Shown here piece by piece: positions 32,298-44,576 of a DNA stretch of 64,000 nucleotides. How positions within the stretch are numbered: position 1 is the first letter of the stretch; every line of letters begins with the position of its first letter. The notes under the pieces are model-generated. The model did no database searches. It had not been told where the DNA came from and saw only the letters and a program-made list of their open reading frames with translations. Made by a program: the position numbers and the translations under genes. Origin of the DNA: Dipteris shenzhenensis. Taxonomy: Eukaryota; Polypodiophyta; Polypodiopsida; Gleicheniales. The stretch is taken from assembly GCA_047967505.1 (NCBI GenBank), contig CM106541.1; one strand, 5' to 3'.

Positions 32298-35200
32298 TAG
32301 TGTGTCCTTCTTACTTTGCCAAAACTTTGTGGAGTCAATAGTTACAAAGCCACTTGCATGGCATTTGATTGTTGCATTAGGGCCTCTTTCCACCACGTCC
32401 TTAAACCACTTTACATCCAAAACATACACAAAGAAGCATCGAAAGTCAAGCTTAATAATATCTTGGATTATGCCACAATAATCATCCATGGCTCCATTGG
32501 CTCCCTCAGAGCTAGCAATGACACTGCAATCTTGTGTGTTTCTCTTATCATCAATCCATTGTGTTCGAAAATGCTTGCCCTCACATCATACGAGCAGCGT
32601 ATAGCATTGAACATAGTACACTACACCGAGACAAAATTAAGTAAATAAGCAATCTAAATTGTTGAAAGCTCCTATTTTATGCATACCATTATATATACTG
32701 ACCTTGCTCATGCATCCCCTAGATACTCCCATTCTTCCATTGTGATATGCATCCCCTCATCTCTCTCTGCTCTCTCCATTTCATCAAGTACTAGCCAATT
32801 CACATGAATATCATTTGAAAGTGCTCTTAGATGCTGAGGGTATGGCACACGAGATCCGTGGTGTGTATGAAAGAGGGCCCTTTCTCCTTGTCTTCTTGCC
32901 TTTGCATCCTCGTATCCTCAGGGGGGTCACTGATCTTATGTAACCCTATCACTTGAGTTCAACATAACAGTATTTTTAATTTCTAAAATCTACAAATTTT
33001 AACTTAAAGGATTATTTAAAATCATTTCAAAAAAAATTTACAGATTTGTATAGAAAAAGGGTATATTTTATTAAGGAAAAATCTACAGATAAGGGATTTT
33101 ACAAATAAACCTTGAACGCACGTGATATAGAGAGTTTATACAAAGTGACCCCCCCGAGCTCGTATCTTGTCATCCATCTTTTCATCACATCACTATTAAG
33201 CATTGAATAGAGGTTGATATTATTAAGAAACTCCGTGTCTATTACTTTGCTATGTCCTTTCCCTTGAGGCACAATAGAGTTCATCCTTAGGTCTTCATCA
33301 TCTCTCCATAGTCATGGGAGAGAGCTATCCACATCAACAAGAAACTCAAAAATATATACAAGTGACGCTTGTACCAACCAACCCTTGGCCATGCTACCTT
33401 TGGGTCTTGCATTTTGTCTCACGAAACCCTTCAAGGTCTTCATGAAGCACTCGAGGAAGAACAACCATTGTGCATGTACATTACCGCATATAACAATCTC
33501 ATCCAACCAAATGCACTATGAGATGTAGTTGGCTTGTGAGAATAGAACGTGGAAATGTCTCTTCCACTAAACAAACCACCTCCACTAACATAACTCGAGC
33601 ATTCTTAAGTGTGGTGGGATCTATTTCCTTTGAGTTCATATACCTAGAAAGGAAAAAGTACGCAATATTAGCAATATGAACACCTTGCATCCTATAAAAT
33701 ACCTCACAAGCTTGCCCATCTTGTAAATATAATATTCACATTTTGTATCCTATAAAGAACCTCACAAGCTTGCCCATCTTGTAAATACAATCTTTTGCAT
33801 CCTTTGATGCACTACGAGAAATGCTAGTAGGTAGTATGAACCGAACACATGAGGAATAATTGATTAATTGCTTCTAATTCACTCACAAATTTGGAAGGAA
33901 AAAGACTTTATGCACATAAAATACTTACTTGGAGCATCTTGTGCCAATCATGAGATTTCAAGCCATATACTTGCTCTACACCTCTTTTCTTGCTCTTTGT
34001 GAAGGCCCCCTTCAAACACCTCATGCACCCAATGGGAGTACGAATTGTAGTGATAGCTCGCTTCACCACTACCATCTCTAGCTTTGATAAACTCCATGGT
34101 GCAGGAGGTAAAAAGACACACCCATTTGGCTTCTCTTGTGGCCAAGCTTCACACATCCTCTCTATGGTGCATAGATCCTCCCTTATGCTTGTGGAATCTC
34201 GTGTCCCATTCAAATGTTCCCAAATGGTAGATGCCACATTCTTGAAGATATGCATGGAATCAAGCAGGTGATTGATCTTGAGGTGGGACCAATATGGTAA
34301 ACGATAAAAGGTGGAGTATCTAAACAAAAGCTAGTGTTAGCATGTGATCTTTATTTCTAGCCAATATAGCACACAATAGTTACAAACCCTTACCGGCTCA
34401 TGCCAAGTGGTGGAGGAGTCATGGATCTGTCCAAAATTCTCATCCAATCTCCTACAGTGAGTGACTATGGGGGGACTTAATGCCAAGTGGTGACATATCC
34501 AGGTTGATCAGGTGGGAGAAATTAATGGTGATTGTCATAGATGACGTTATTCAATGCGTTTCCCCGTGAGGCAACTAGCGAAGGACCACAAACAGGACAT
34601 GCATGGTAACCCGATGTAGTGAGACCTGAACAATAGACACAATTAAGAGTTCAAGGTGGGTTTAGGGTGCCACATCAATTACCTACTCATAATTCAAAGT
34701 GCAATGCTTACCTGAATACTCACCATAGCCTGGGAAGTCATGCATCGTCCACATCAAGACTGCTTTGCAGTTGAAGTCTCGTGGGATGAGGGAGGCCTGC
34801 TCACATCATGCACCTCGATACCTCTCTAAAGTATCTCTAGCTCATCAATCAAAGCCTCCAAATAAACATCAAGATTTTTGACTTTATGTTTCCCTGGAAT
34901 TAGAAAGGATAACATAACATGTCCTTTCTTAATCACCATAGAGGGTGGAAGATTATAGTTCACCAATATCACTAGCCATACACTATAAGAGGTGCTTTTG
35001 AGACCAAATGGGTTCACACCATCATACCCAATCCAAGTCTCAAGCTCCTAGGTTCTTCCCTGAAGCTTGGCCATGTGTCTTCAATATGCTTCCATATAGG
35101 AGTGTTTGCAGGAGTTCTCCTCTTGCCATCAGTTGATTAATGGGATGAATGTGATGACATGAGTTCTGCAATGGATTTGCACTTGAACATATGTTGGATG

Positions 35201-36178
35201 AGAGGGATTATGGGAAAATGTCGTGGAACCTTACGAGGCACATCCAAAGTTTTGAGATCTGTCTATATCTTGCCTCTCCATAAGTAGGACACTCTCTTGC
35301 AACCTTATGTGATTGGCATGAAATAGAATGCAATCGTTGATGCATGCATGGATGCGCTTGTAATCTAATCCTTCAAGAGAGGTCACATGTTGCCTTGCTA
35401 TATCTCTTGAGGTCGGTAATTTATTCTCCCTTGGAAGCATTTTACATAATAGCATACACGTGAAGACCATAAATGAGAGAAAGCATTCGAGTAATTGACC
35501 CACTAGCATAATTCACCATGTTTGCAAAATAGACTTTAAAGCATACTTGAGTAATGCATTCAAACTTGCATTGCTCCATCCATAGATGGTCTACAAGTTT
35601 AGTAACTCAAGGAAGGCATGTAGAACAGAGAATGTGCACCCCTTAAATAGTGGAGTCGATGCTGTGATAAAAAGATCATCATGCTCCATGCTATCATCCC
35701 TACTTGAGGATTAATGGACATATAAATCCTGCACCATATCATCAAACACCTCCTCCTCCACGGCCCCATGAGGTAATGGCAGAGGGTTACTATCACGATC
35801 ACTCCATGCATCTATAATGGTCCCTCCTGAAGATCCCATGTCATATTGTCGATGCTTCGCCTCCTCACGACGAGCATAGGGCAACATATGGGGGTGTGGC
35901 ACTACATCCTATATCAAATTAAAACGAGATCATAACTCAAACACATGAGCACCCATAGGTATCTCAATCGACCTTAACTCTTTAACAGTTACCATGTTTA
36001 TGGTCGCATCCCATTCTCCATACTTTGAGACGTGATTGAGTGTAATTCTACATGCACGATACATGTTTCCTCGACATCGATCACACATACATTTGATTTT
36101 TTGCTCCAACCACATTTCGCAATGGTGGATACGGAGGGATTCATCCTCACTGGAGCTACTTGTTGAAGATGAAGACAT
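32235..36178 (-). pseudogene. TNP2 transposase pseudogene of copy Y
   Basis: Exon 1 (36178-about 36000) reads MSSSSTSSSSEDESLRIHH and CMCDRCRGNMYRA. Exon 2 (about 35909-35590) reads HMLPYARREEAKHRQYD. Then come LPRENKLPTSRDIARQHV (35450), NPFGLKSTSYSVWLVILV (35015), HLKINHLLDSMHIFKN (34285), SKEIDPTTLKNARVMLVE (33640), MKTLKGFVRQNARPKGS (33440) and the DUF4216-type DYCGIIQDIIKLDF (32485). Domain order is that of TNP2 (Transposase_21, DUF4218, DUF4216). Splice-like junctions separate the parts. A MITE interrupts it at 32917-33158, several frameshifts occur, and the tail is scrambled by inverted duplication. Confidence 0.85.
32917..33158 (-). mobile_element. MITE, 242 bp, with 8-bp target duplication
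   Basis: Same family as 1079-1325, inverted. The ends are CTCAGGGGGGTCACT and AGTGACCCCCCCGAG. The flanks ctcgtatc (32909-32916 and 33159-33166) are identical, and the empty site is seen in copy I near 48455-48470. It lies in the TNP2 coding region. Confidence 0.92.
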
Positions 36179-36710
36179 CCTACATATGAAAAACCCAAAA
36201 AATGTGTTCTTACATGAGTTGTAAATGTCAAAACTCTATGGAGCATCTAAAAGTGCATCTAACACCGCGTCTATACTATGGAGTGCATCTATAGGCGCAT
36301 CTAAAATGCACTTTAGATGCCTTGATAGACGCATAGATAGACACGCTTTTAGATGCACAGATAGACGTGCACATAGATGTGCTTTTAGACACATAGACTG
36401 CAAGCTAATTTTCAAACCTACTTTTAGCGTGCTTGCTTTTCTTCACATACTTTTAGCATCGCGCAGCTTGCTTTCCTATTAACAGACATAGCTCCGAGCA
36501 TCCACACTTATCTCCAAGCAACCACACTCATCTCCAGGCTTACACAGTCATCCCCAAGCACACAAGAGAAGAGGGTGAATAAGGACGAGAAGAAAGAGAA
36601 GCAAAGGATGAACAAGGAAGAGAAGAAAGAGAAGCAGAGGGTGAACAAGAAAGAGAATAAAGAGAAGCAGTTTTGAAGAAGGACAAGAAGCTTCCATACC
36701 TCTATCCAAG
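36179..36710. promoter_or_regulatory. Divergent promoter region of copy Y with motif cluster
   Basis: Between the TNP2 start (36178, minus) and the TNP1 leader exon lies a cluster of at least ten GCATCTA / AGACGC-type words (36240-36415), of the same kind as at the element ends. The TNP1 leader exon ends with ATCCAAG|GTAAGT at 36710. A second small cluster lies in the intron at 36855-36955. Confidence 0.6.
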
Positions 36711-38142
36711 GTAAGTCTCTTGATGGTTGATCTTCTTTGGAAGTTGCTCTCTTTGGATTTGTCCTTTGTTGTATGCAGGGAACAGATGTTTTTGGTACCA
36801 GTGTTGTTCTTTTTGTGGTCGGGTGGATGTCCTTTTCAATTTCTTAGAATGAGGCACCTATCGGAGGGCGTTTATAGATGCATCTGTCTTTTGGGAAAAC
36901 AGATAGCCGCACATCTATAGACATGCTGTTAGACATGTCTATGGATGCTCTCTGATAGTCTTATGTGTTCTTCCCTTTCCCCTTCCTTTTCCTTCTCTTT
37001 TCCTTCCCCTTGCCCTTCCCCTTTTCCTTCCACTTCCACTTCCAAGAAAAGGATTGCATATTGAATGATGGAAATAAGTGATTGCATGAATGAAGAAAGG
37101 GATTGCATGAATGATGGAGAGGGATTGCATGATTGAAGAAAGGGATTGCATGAATGATGGAAAGGAAAGCATGATTGAAGAAACGGATTGCATTCGTGAG
37201 GAAATAAGGATTGCGTTCTCTTTTTCTCTCGCTTCTCCTCTCTTTCCTTCTCTTTTCTCCTCTCTTTTTCTCTCTTATCTCCTTCCTTTTTTCTCCTCTC
37301 TTTTCCTCTCTTTTAGTCTCTTTTATCATCTCTTTCCTTCTCTCTATTTTCCTCTCTTTTCTCCTCTCATTCCTTCACCTTGTCTCTCTTTTTCCTTCTC
37401 TCGTTTATCCTCTCTTTCCTTCTCTTTTCACCTCTCTTTTTCTCTCTTATCTCCTCTCTTTCCTTCTCTTTTCATATTTTTTCTCATCTCTTTCCTTCTC
37501 TCTTTTTCTCTTTTTCCCTCCTCTCTTTTCTCCTCTCTTTCCTTCTCTCTTTTTCTCTCTTTTATCCTCATCTTTTCTCTCTTTTTCCTTCTCTCTTTTA
37601 TCCTCTCTTTCCTTCTCTTTTTGTGGTAATTTTCCTCTCTTATCTCCTCTCATTTTCTCTCTTTTTTTCTCATCTCTTTTCCTCTATTTTCCTCTCTTTT
37701 CTCCTCTCTTTCCTTCTCTCTATTTTCCTCTCTTTTATCCCCTCTTTCCTTCACCTTGTCTCTCTTTTATCCTCTCTTTCCTTCTCTTTTCGTCTCTCTT
37801 TTTCTCTCTTATCTCCTCCCTTTCCTTCTCTTTTCGTCTCTTTTATCATCTCTTTCCTTCTCTTTTTTTTTCTCTTTCCCTCCTCTCTTTTCTCTCTTAT
37901 CTCCTTTCTTTTTTCTCCTCCCTTTTCCTCTCTTTTCCTCTCTTTCCTTCTCTCTTTTTCCCCATGTGAAGCTTCAATAGCCTGACATTGACCAAGCAGA
38001 TACAGACTTGTGTCACTCTAATTCAAAGAATGCAGGAGTCTACTAAGGCTTGCTCAATGTCAGGCTATCACTCTATTTTTTTTTTTTGCATCTCGTGACA
38101 AGGGCATGCTCGATGGTAATCTTCTTCTTTTCTTTTCTTCAG
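36711..38142 (+). other. Leader intron of TNP1 (copy Y) with pyrimidine expansion
   Basis: Donor GTAAGT at 36711, acceptor TTTTCTTCAG ending at 38142. Inside are a 22-24-bp minisatellite based on gattgcatgaatgatgg (37054-37205) and then about 760 bp of almost pure C/T (37208-37965) built from ctctcttttcctcc-like words. The long Phe/Leu/Ser frames here are composition artefacts. Copy Z has the same intron with a similar expansion (41216-42432); copy I lacks it. Confidence 0.7.
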
Positions 38143-38148
38143 TTTATC

Positions 38149-39563
38149 ATGTGGCCAGGAAGCTCTTCAGCCTTACCTAATCTTTGGGATGCCATCTTTT
38201 GGAAGTTATATAACATTTTGGGGCACCCTCCCACTCTTGCGAAGTTAGATACATACATGTTGGGTACTACAAACACCCCCTAGGAGTCAGCAATACAGAC
38301 TCCAAACCACCCCAATCCCACCCCAGTTGAGATCACCCCATTAGAGTCGAGATAGCCCAGCCGGCTATAGAGCCGAGCCCCTTCTCCCCCCCTGTGGTCA
38401 AGATGTCCTTCTACCTCGCAGAGCCACCGGCGTACTCCCGTGCCATCGAGAGTCGCTTCTCTAGCTATGAGTGTACAGCGTACTTCCGTGCAGTCGAGAG
38501 TTTCTTCTTCAGCTATGAGTGGCTAGTGTACTAGCACGACACGATAGGGCAGTAGGCATAGTAGCAGTGAGAGTGGTGGGGGATGCATGGCAGATTACTT
38601 TGGGGGAGTAGTGGTGGGGATGGCGATGATTCAGATGATGCAGACGTGCCAGAGGGTGATGGTACGATTTTCTATGACATCACTTAGATAGGAGGCATCT
38701 TGATGGATGCACGGGGGAAGGACATCATGGCCTTCATGCACTCTATAATTGCTAACTATAGAGATTGCTTTATTCACTACAAAGACCATCCAAAAACATT
38801 GGTTGATGAGACCATCGCTACTGTTCGCTCTAGGTATGCCAATCTTCCCAATGTTTATTTGACAGATAAATGGGCCAAGTCCAAGATTGTTACAATACTT
38901 GGTAATAAAAGATCTTCGCTTAAGAGGCAAGCACAAGTTGAGATTGCCAGGCTCAAGGGAGGTCAACCACCAAGGGGCCAGCCCCACAGTGCTCACAAGT
39001 GTCAATGGAAGAAAGCAATGAAGGCAGCGAAGGCAGACCCTAGTCTACAGCACGTGGAGGCACGAAGGATCCAAATGGAGCAATATGGAAGCGTGCATTT
39101 TGGAGTAGGGGGTGTTGAATCATGGGAGGCCCAATTCGTAAGTGTTGATCTCAAATTATATTGTTTATGTAGTTTAGGAGGTAGTTTCTTTGTACTAACC
39201 CCTCCACAAATTGTGTCACAACTTGATATCGTGGGTAGGTAACCTACTTATGTCGAGACAGCCTTCCACCACCACCATCACAGAGGAGATACATGGAGGC
39301 ACTTCTATGATGACGGGTTGATTACTAAGGAGGAGTATATCCGGACTACTGGATCAACGCCCCCCAAGTATTTGAAAGTAATTAAATAAGGTCAATATTG
39401 TAAGTAAAGATTTGATTTTTCATACATTGATACATGTTGTCCCTCGTTTACAAGTCCTTGCCGGTTGATCACTTAGAAGGAAGAAGATGAGGAAGAAGGG
39501 AGCAAAGAAGGGGGTGAAGAAGGGGGCAAAGAAGGGAGTGAGGACATGGAGAACTTAGATTAG
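38149..39563 (+). pseudogene. TNP1-like gene of copy Y
   Basis: The first coding exon begins FIMWPGSSSALPNLWDAIF, followed by a Ser/Pro/Gln-rich segment and the conserved core MDARGKDIMAFMHSIIANYR, VDETIATVRSRYANLPNVY, DKWAKSKIVTILGNKRSSLK and ARRIQMEQYGSV. A GTAAGT donor follows at 39138. The next exon carries DIVGRPTYVE-like and HHRGDTWRHFYDDGLITKEE; its acceptor is CAA instead of CAG. An acidic Gly/Glu tail ends at TAG 39561-39563. This is the accessory protein of the element (TNP1 / plant Ptta-En/Spm transposase type), thought to bind subterminal motifs. Stops and the lost acceptor mark it as a pseudogene. Confidence 0.75.
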
Positions 39564-39999
39564 TCGTAGAAGTAGCGCTAGCTACTCTCTTTTGTACTTA
39601 AAGCCACTGGTTTGGCTTCATGCCTCTCTTGTATATACACTCCTCTCTTTTTAAATACTTGAAGCCATAGGACGTGGCTTGGCTTCATGCTATATGTACA
39701 TACAAGCACTTTTTGAGCTATGAATTAATATACACTCCTTTTTTTTTTTTGGCTTTCAATTTCCTTGTGCAACGTTCTATCAATTAATGCCTTGTGAACT
39801 AAACATTTTGGTGTTGTAATGTTTTATTCAGAATCGTAATTGTTGGCTATAGATGTGCTTACAATCATGCTGATTAAAATGTGGTTGGCTATAAGAATTA
39901 CATTGCATAATATGGAAATGTGATTCTTGTAACTACATAGCATACACAACATTCTGTTCAACCACACAAAATTCTACTTTTACTAACAAAAAATATTTT

Positions 40000-40190
40000 G
40001 TAGAGCATCTATAAGTGCATCTATAAATGTGTCTATGTACACGTCTCTCTATTTTCTAGTAGGGCATCTATTTGTGCATCTATAGGCACGTCTATAAATA
40101 GGTCTATCTATTTTTCTAAAATTTCTAGCAAGGCATCTATTTGCGCATCTATAGGCACATCTGTCTATTATATAGACATGCTTTTAGATG
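40000..40190. repeat. Subterminal motif cluster, right side of copy Y
   Basis: Repeated words of the type gcatctata, gtctatag, ggcacatctgtctat occur about every 15-20 bp. The cluster is cut at 40190 without reaching a TTGTTGTG terminus. Confidence 0.65.
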
Positions 40191-40675
40191 TCGAGGAAAC
40201 ATGTATCGTGCATGCAAAATTACACTCAATCACATCTCAAAGTATGGAGAATGGGATTCAACTGTAAACATGGTAAGTGTTAGAGAGTTAAGGTTGATGG
40301 AGATACCTATGAGTGTTCATGTGTTTGATATATGATCCTTTTTTGATACAGGATGCAGTGCCACACCTACATATGTTGCCCTATGCTCGTCGTGAGGAGG
40401 TGAAGCGTCAGCGATATGAGGTGGGATCTTTAGGAGGGACCATTACGGATGCATGGAGTGATGGTAATAGTAGCCCTCTACCATTACCTCATGAGGCTGT
40501 GAAGGAGGAGGTGTTTGTTGATATGGTGCGGGATTTATATGTCCATCAATCCTTAGGTAGGGATGATAGCATGGAGCAGGACGATCTTTTTACTGCAGCA
40601 TCGACTCCACTATTTGAGGGGTGCACATTCTCTGTACTACGTGCCTACCTTGAGTTACTAAACTTCACAACAAGA
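40191..40675 (+). pseudogene. TNP2 fragment W (exons 1-2)
   Basis: Exon 1 remnant reads MYRACKITLNHISKYGEWD and keeps the ACATG|GTAAGTG donor near 40272; exon 2 starts after a GATACAG acceptor and reads HMLPYARREEVKRQRYE and ending in STPLFEGCTFSVLRAYLELL. It stops at AAACTT where the terminus of copy Z begins, so Z inserted into or was joined to this exon. The remainder of W is not seen to the right of Z. Confidence 0.8.
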
Positions 40676-41215
40676 CAAAGCACCTACAGACGCACACACA
40701 AACACGTTTCCTTAACTAAAAAAAAAACTTACGAGCGTGTCTGTTTGTGCATCTATTGGTTTGTTGAAGATGAAAACATCCTATAGATAAACAACCCAAA
40801 AAATGTGTTCTTGCATGAGTTGTAGATTTCAAAACTCTTTGTAGCATCTAAAAGCGCATCTAACACCACATCTGTACTGTGGAACATGTCTATATGCACA
40901 TCTAAAACATAGTATATCTGTGCTCATAGATGCCTGTTTAGATGCACTTTTAGACACATGGATTGCGAGCTGATTTTAGTGCACTTGCTTTCCTTCACAT
41001 ACTTTAGCATCGCACGACTTGCTTTCCTATTAACAGACACAACTCTGAGCATCCACACTTATCTCCAAGCATCCACACTTATCTCCAAGCACCCACAGTC
41101 ATCTCTACGCTTACACAGTCATCCCCAAGCATACAAGGGAAGAGGGTGAATAAGGAAGAGAAGAAAGAGAAGCAGCTTTGAAGAAGGACAAGAAGCTTCC
41201 ATACCTTTATCCAAG

Positions 41216-42432
41216 GTAAGTCTCTTGGTAGTTGGTCTTCTTTGGGAGTTGCTCTCTTTAGATGTGTCCTTTGTTGTATGCAAGGAAGGGATGTTTTTGG
41301 TACTAATGTTGTCCTTTTTGGGGTCGGGCACATATCTTTTTTAGTTTTTTTCAAAAGGTGTCTGTCGGTGTGCATCTATAGATGTGTCTAGCAGCACATC
41401 TAATTTTTGGAAAAACAAATAGTTGTGCCTATAGACATGCTATTAGATGCATCTATAGACACACTATGACTATTTTTCTTGTGTGTTGTTCCCTTTCCCC
41501 TTCCCCTTCCCCTTCCTTTTCCTTCTCTTTCCCTTCCCCTTCCCCTTCCCCTTCCCCTTCCAATAAAGGGATTGCATGAATGATGGAGATAAGTGATTGC
41601 ATGAATGATGGAAAGGGATTGCAAGAATGACGAAAGAGATTGCATTCATGAGGAAATAAGGGACCGCATTCTCTTTTTCTTTCCTTTCTCCTCTCTTTCC
41701 TTCTCTTTTCTCCTCTCTTTTCCTCTCTTACCTCCTCTCTTTTCCTCTCTTTTCCTCTCTTTTCTCCTCTCTTTTTCTCTCTTTTCCTCTCTTTTCTCAT
41801 CTCTTTCCTTCTCTCTTTTTCTCTCTTTTATCCTCACTTTTTCTCTCTTTTTCCTTCTCTCCTTTATGTTCTCTTTTTATCTCTTTTCCTCTCTTTTCTC
41901 CTCTCTTTTTCTCTCTTATCTCCTCTATTTTTCTCTCTTTTTTCTCCTCTATTTCCTTTTCTCTTTTTCTCTCTTTCTCCTCTCTTTTTCTTTCTTTTTT
42001 CTTCTTTCTTTTCCTCTCGTTTCTCCTCTCTTTCCTTCTCTCTTTTTCTCTCTTTTATCCTCACTTTTTCTCTTTTCCCTTTCTCTCTTTTTCTCTCGTA
42101 TCTCCTCTCTTTTTCTCTTTTTTCTCCTCTCTTTTCTCCTTTTTCTCCTCTCTTTTTCTCTCTCCTCTCTTTTCCTCTCTTTTCTCCTCTCTTTTCCTTT
42201 CTTTTCTCCTCTCTTTCCTTCTCTCTTTTTCCCCACGTGAAGCTTCAATAGCCTAACATTAAGCAAGTAGATATAGACTTCTGTCAACCTAATTCAAAGA
42301 ATGTGTGAGTCTGTAAATGCTTGCTCAATGTTAGGTTGTAATTCTATTTTTTCTTTTGCATCTCATGATGAGGACATGCATGATGGAAAGAGGGCATCCT
42401 CGATGGTAATCTTCTTCTTTTCTTTTCTTCAG
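41216..42432 (+). other. Leader intron of TNP1 (copy Z) with pyrimidine expansion
   Basis: Donor ATCCAAG|GTAAGT at 41216, acceptor TTTTCTTCAG ending at 42432. It holds a motif cluster (41365-41475), a short gattgcatgaatgatgg minisatellite (41568-41660) and about 560 bp of C/T-rich sequence (41675-42235). It matches the intron of copy Y. Confidence 0.7.
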
Positions 42433-42461
42433 TTCATCATGTGGCTAAGAAGCTCTTTAGC
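42433..42461 (+). pseudogene. TNP1 exon 1 of copy Z, 5' piece
   Basis: It starts after the acceptor at 42432 with TTCATCATGTGGC and stops after 29 bp where copy I begins. The exon resumes at 50073. Confidence 0.75.
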
Positions 42462-42474
42462 CACAACAAGACAA

Positions 42475-42810
42475 AGCACCCATAGACGTGCACACAGACG
42501 CATTTACTGAACTAAATAAAAAACTTACAGGCGTGTCTATTTGCATGTCTATTTTTGCGTCTAGAGACCCGCGTCTAATAGTACGTCTATATAGCAAACA
42601 CACGCACGTATAGATGTGCATCTAGATGCCTAAATAGACGCTCTACTTAAAAATTTTAAAAATAGACAGATGCATCATTAAACGTGTGTATAGACGTGTT
42701 TTTAAACGGTCTTATAGATGCGCAAATAGACGCTTCTCAAATAGACAGATGCGTATATAGACGCGTTTATAGACGCACTGATAGACGCGCTATATAATAT
42801 TTTTTTTAAA
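42475..42810. repeat. Left subterminal motif cluster of copy I
   Basis: About twenty words of the type agacgcg, agatgcg, gcgtctat and tagacgcgct, in both orientations and spaced about 10-20 bp. In En/Spm elements such clusters are bound by the TNP1/TNPA protein. Confidence 0.75.
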
Positions 42811-43153
42811 TTTTACAGAATGCTGTGTATGTTGTGTATGCTATATAGTTACAAGAATCCCATTTCCACATTGTGTAATTCAATCCTTAACAGCCAATTG
42901 CATTTTAATTACAATTCCAAATAAAACATTGCAACTCCAAAACGCAATAAAATTGAAAGCTCAAAAAGTGCTTGTATGTGCATATAGCACGAAGCTAAGC
43001 CACGTCATGCGGCTTCAAGTACAAAAAATAAGGAAGCTAAGCCACGTCATGTGGCTTCAAGTACAAAAAATAAGAGGAGTGTATATACAAGAGGCACGAA
43101 GCCAAGCCAGTGGCTTTAAGTACAAAAAAGAGTAGCTAGCACTACTTCTACGA

Positions 43154-44576
43154 CTAATCCTCGCTCCCTTCCATGCTCCCTTCTGCGCTCCCTTCTGTGC
43201 CTCCTTCCTCGTCTTCTTCCTCGTCATCTTGTGCACGGGCCTGTAAACAAGGGAAAAAGGACAACATATATCAATGTATGAAAAGTCAAATCTTTACTTA
43301 TAATATTGACATTATTTAATTACTTTCAAATACCTCGGGGGCCGCTCCAGTAGCCCGAATATACTGCTCCTCAGTAATCAACCTGTCATGATAGAAGTGT
43401 CTCCATGTATCTCCTCTGTGATGGTGGCGGTGATAGGTTGTCTCGATAGGAGTAGGGTATCTGCCCACGATCTCAAGCTCCAAGACGACACAATTTGCGG
43501 AGGGATTAGTACAAAGAAACAACCTCCTAATAAACTACATAAGCACTATAATTTGAGATCGATACTTACAAATTGGGCCTCCCATGATTCAACACCCCCT
43601 GCTCCAAAATGCATGCTTCCATATTGCTCCATCTGGATCCTTCGTGCCTCCCGTGTTGTAGACTAGGGTCCTCCCTCGTTGACCTCATTGCTTTCTTCCT
43701 TTCATGCTTGTGAGCAGTGTGGGGCGGGCCCCTTGGTGGTTGACCTCCCTCAAGCCTGGCAAGCTCCGCTAGTGCCTGCCTCTTAAGCGAAGATCTTTTA
43801 TTTCCAAGTATCATAACAATCTTTGACTTGGCCCATTTATCTATGAACTAGTGATTGGGGGGGTTAGGAAACCTAGAGCGAACAACAGCGAGGGTCTCAT
43901 CAGCCAACCTCTTAGGCTGGTCTTTGAAGTGGATAAAGCAATCTCTGTAATTGTTAGCAATCACAGAGTGCATGAAGGCCATGATGTCCTTCCCCTGCGC
44001 ATCCATCAAGATGCCTCCTATCTAAGTGATGTCATAGAATATCATACCATCACCCAGAGGCACGTCTAAATCATCAGAATCATCATCGTCCCCACCACCA
44101 CCCCTCCCAAAGCACTGTGCCATGCATCCCCCACCGCTCTCCCTACTACTATTCCTGCTACCGTGTCGTGTTGAGCTAGTACGTTGGCCACTCATAGCTG
44201 GAGAACTGAGTCTCGACTGCATAGGAGTACGTTGATAGCTCTGCAAGACAGAAGGACCTCCTGATGGCATGGGGGAAGGGGCATAAGACGGCATGGCAGA
44301 AGGGGCATAAGACGGCATGGGGGAAGGGGCATAAGACAGCATGGGAGATGCGCCTACGCTATGTAGCCGGCTAGGCTGTGCTGACTCCGCTGGGGTGATC
44401 TCAGTTGGTGTGAGGTGGTTTGGAGTCTATAGTGCCGACTCCTGGGAGGTGTTTAGAGTACCTGTCATATACTTATATAACTCCACAAGACTACGAGGGT
44501 GCCCTAAAAGGTTATATAAGTCTCTAAAAATAGACTCCCGGAGATCAAGTGAGTCCGAAGCGCTTCGTGGCCACAT
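43154..44576 (-). pseudogene. TNP1-like gene of copy I
   Basis: Exon 1 begins at ATG 44576 (MWPRSASDSLDLRESIF), followed by a YAPSPMPS repeat, SSTRHGSRNSSRESGGG and an acidic DDDDSDDLD stretch. The conserved core GKDIMAFMHSVIANNYRDC, DKWAKSKIVMILGNKRSSLK and QGVLNHGRPNL ends at a GTAAGT donor near 43566. Exon 2 (about 43473-43316) reads IVGRYPTPIETTYHRHHH and GDTWRHFYHDRLITEEQY. Exon 3 (43240-43154) is an acidic tail. Stops lie near 44462 and at 44022-44024, the latter where glutamine stands in another copy; a further stop is near 43840. The leader exon ends at a donor near 44968. Confidence 0.75.

Larger units (their letters stand above)
30908..40190 (-). mobile_element. CACTA-like element copy Y (reverse orientation)
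   Basis: The left end starts CACAACAAGACAAAGCAAC, followed by TAGATG/GACGCG-type subterminal motifs (to about 31075). Then come the TNP2 3' region, TNP2 on minus (to 36178), the divergent region (36179-38142), TNP1 on plus (38149-39563) and right subterminal motifs (40000-40190). The right terminus is missing; at 40190 the sequence jumps into another TNP2 copy at a shared gatg. It contains a MITE (32917-33158) and an inverted duplication in its TNP2 tail. Confidence 0.8.

Noticed and set aside
37111-37985. Long Phe/Leu/Ser frames resembling membrane proteins
   Set aside because: They lie in the pyrimidine-rich leader intron of TNP1, with overlapping frames open together; the hydrophobicity is only a result of C/T composition. 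The same applies to 41605-42240.
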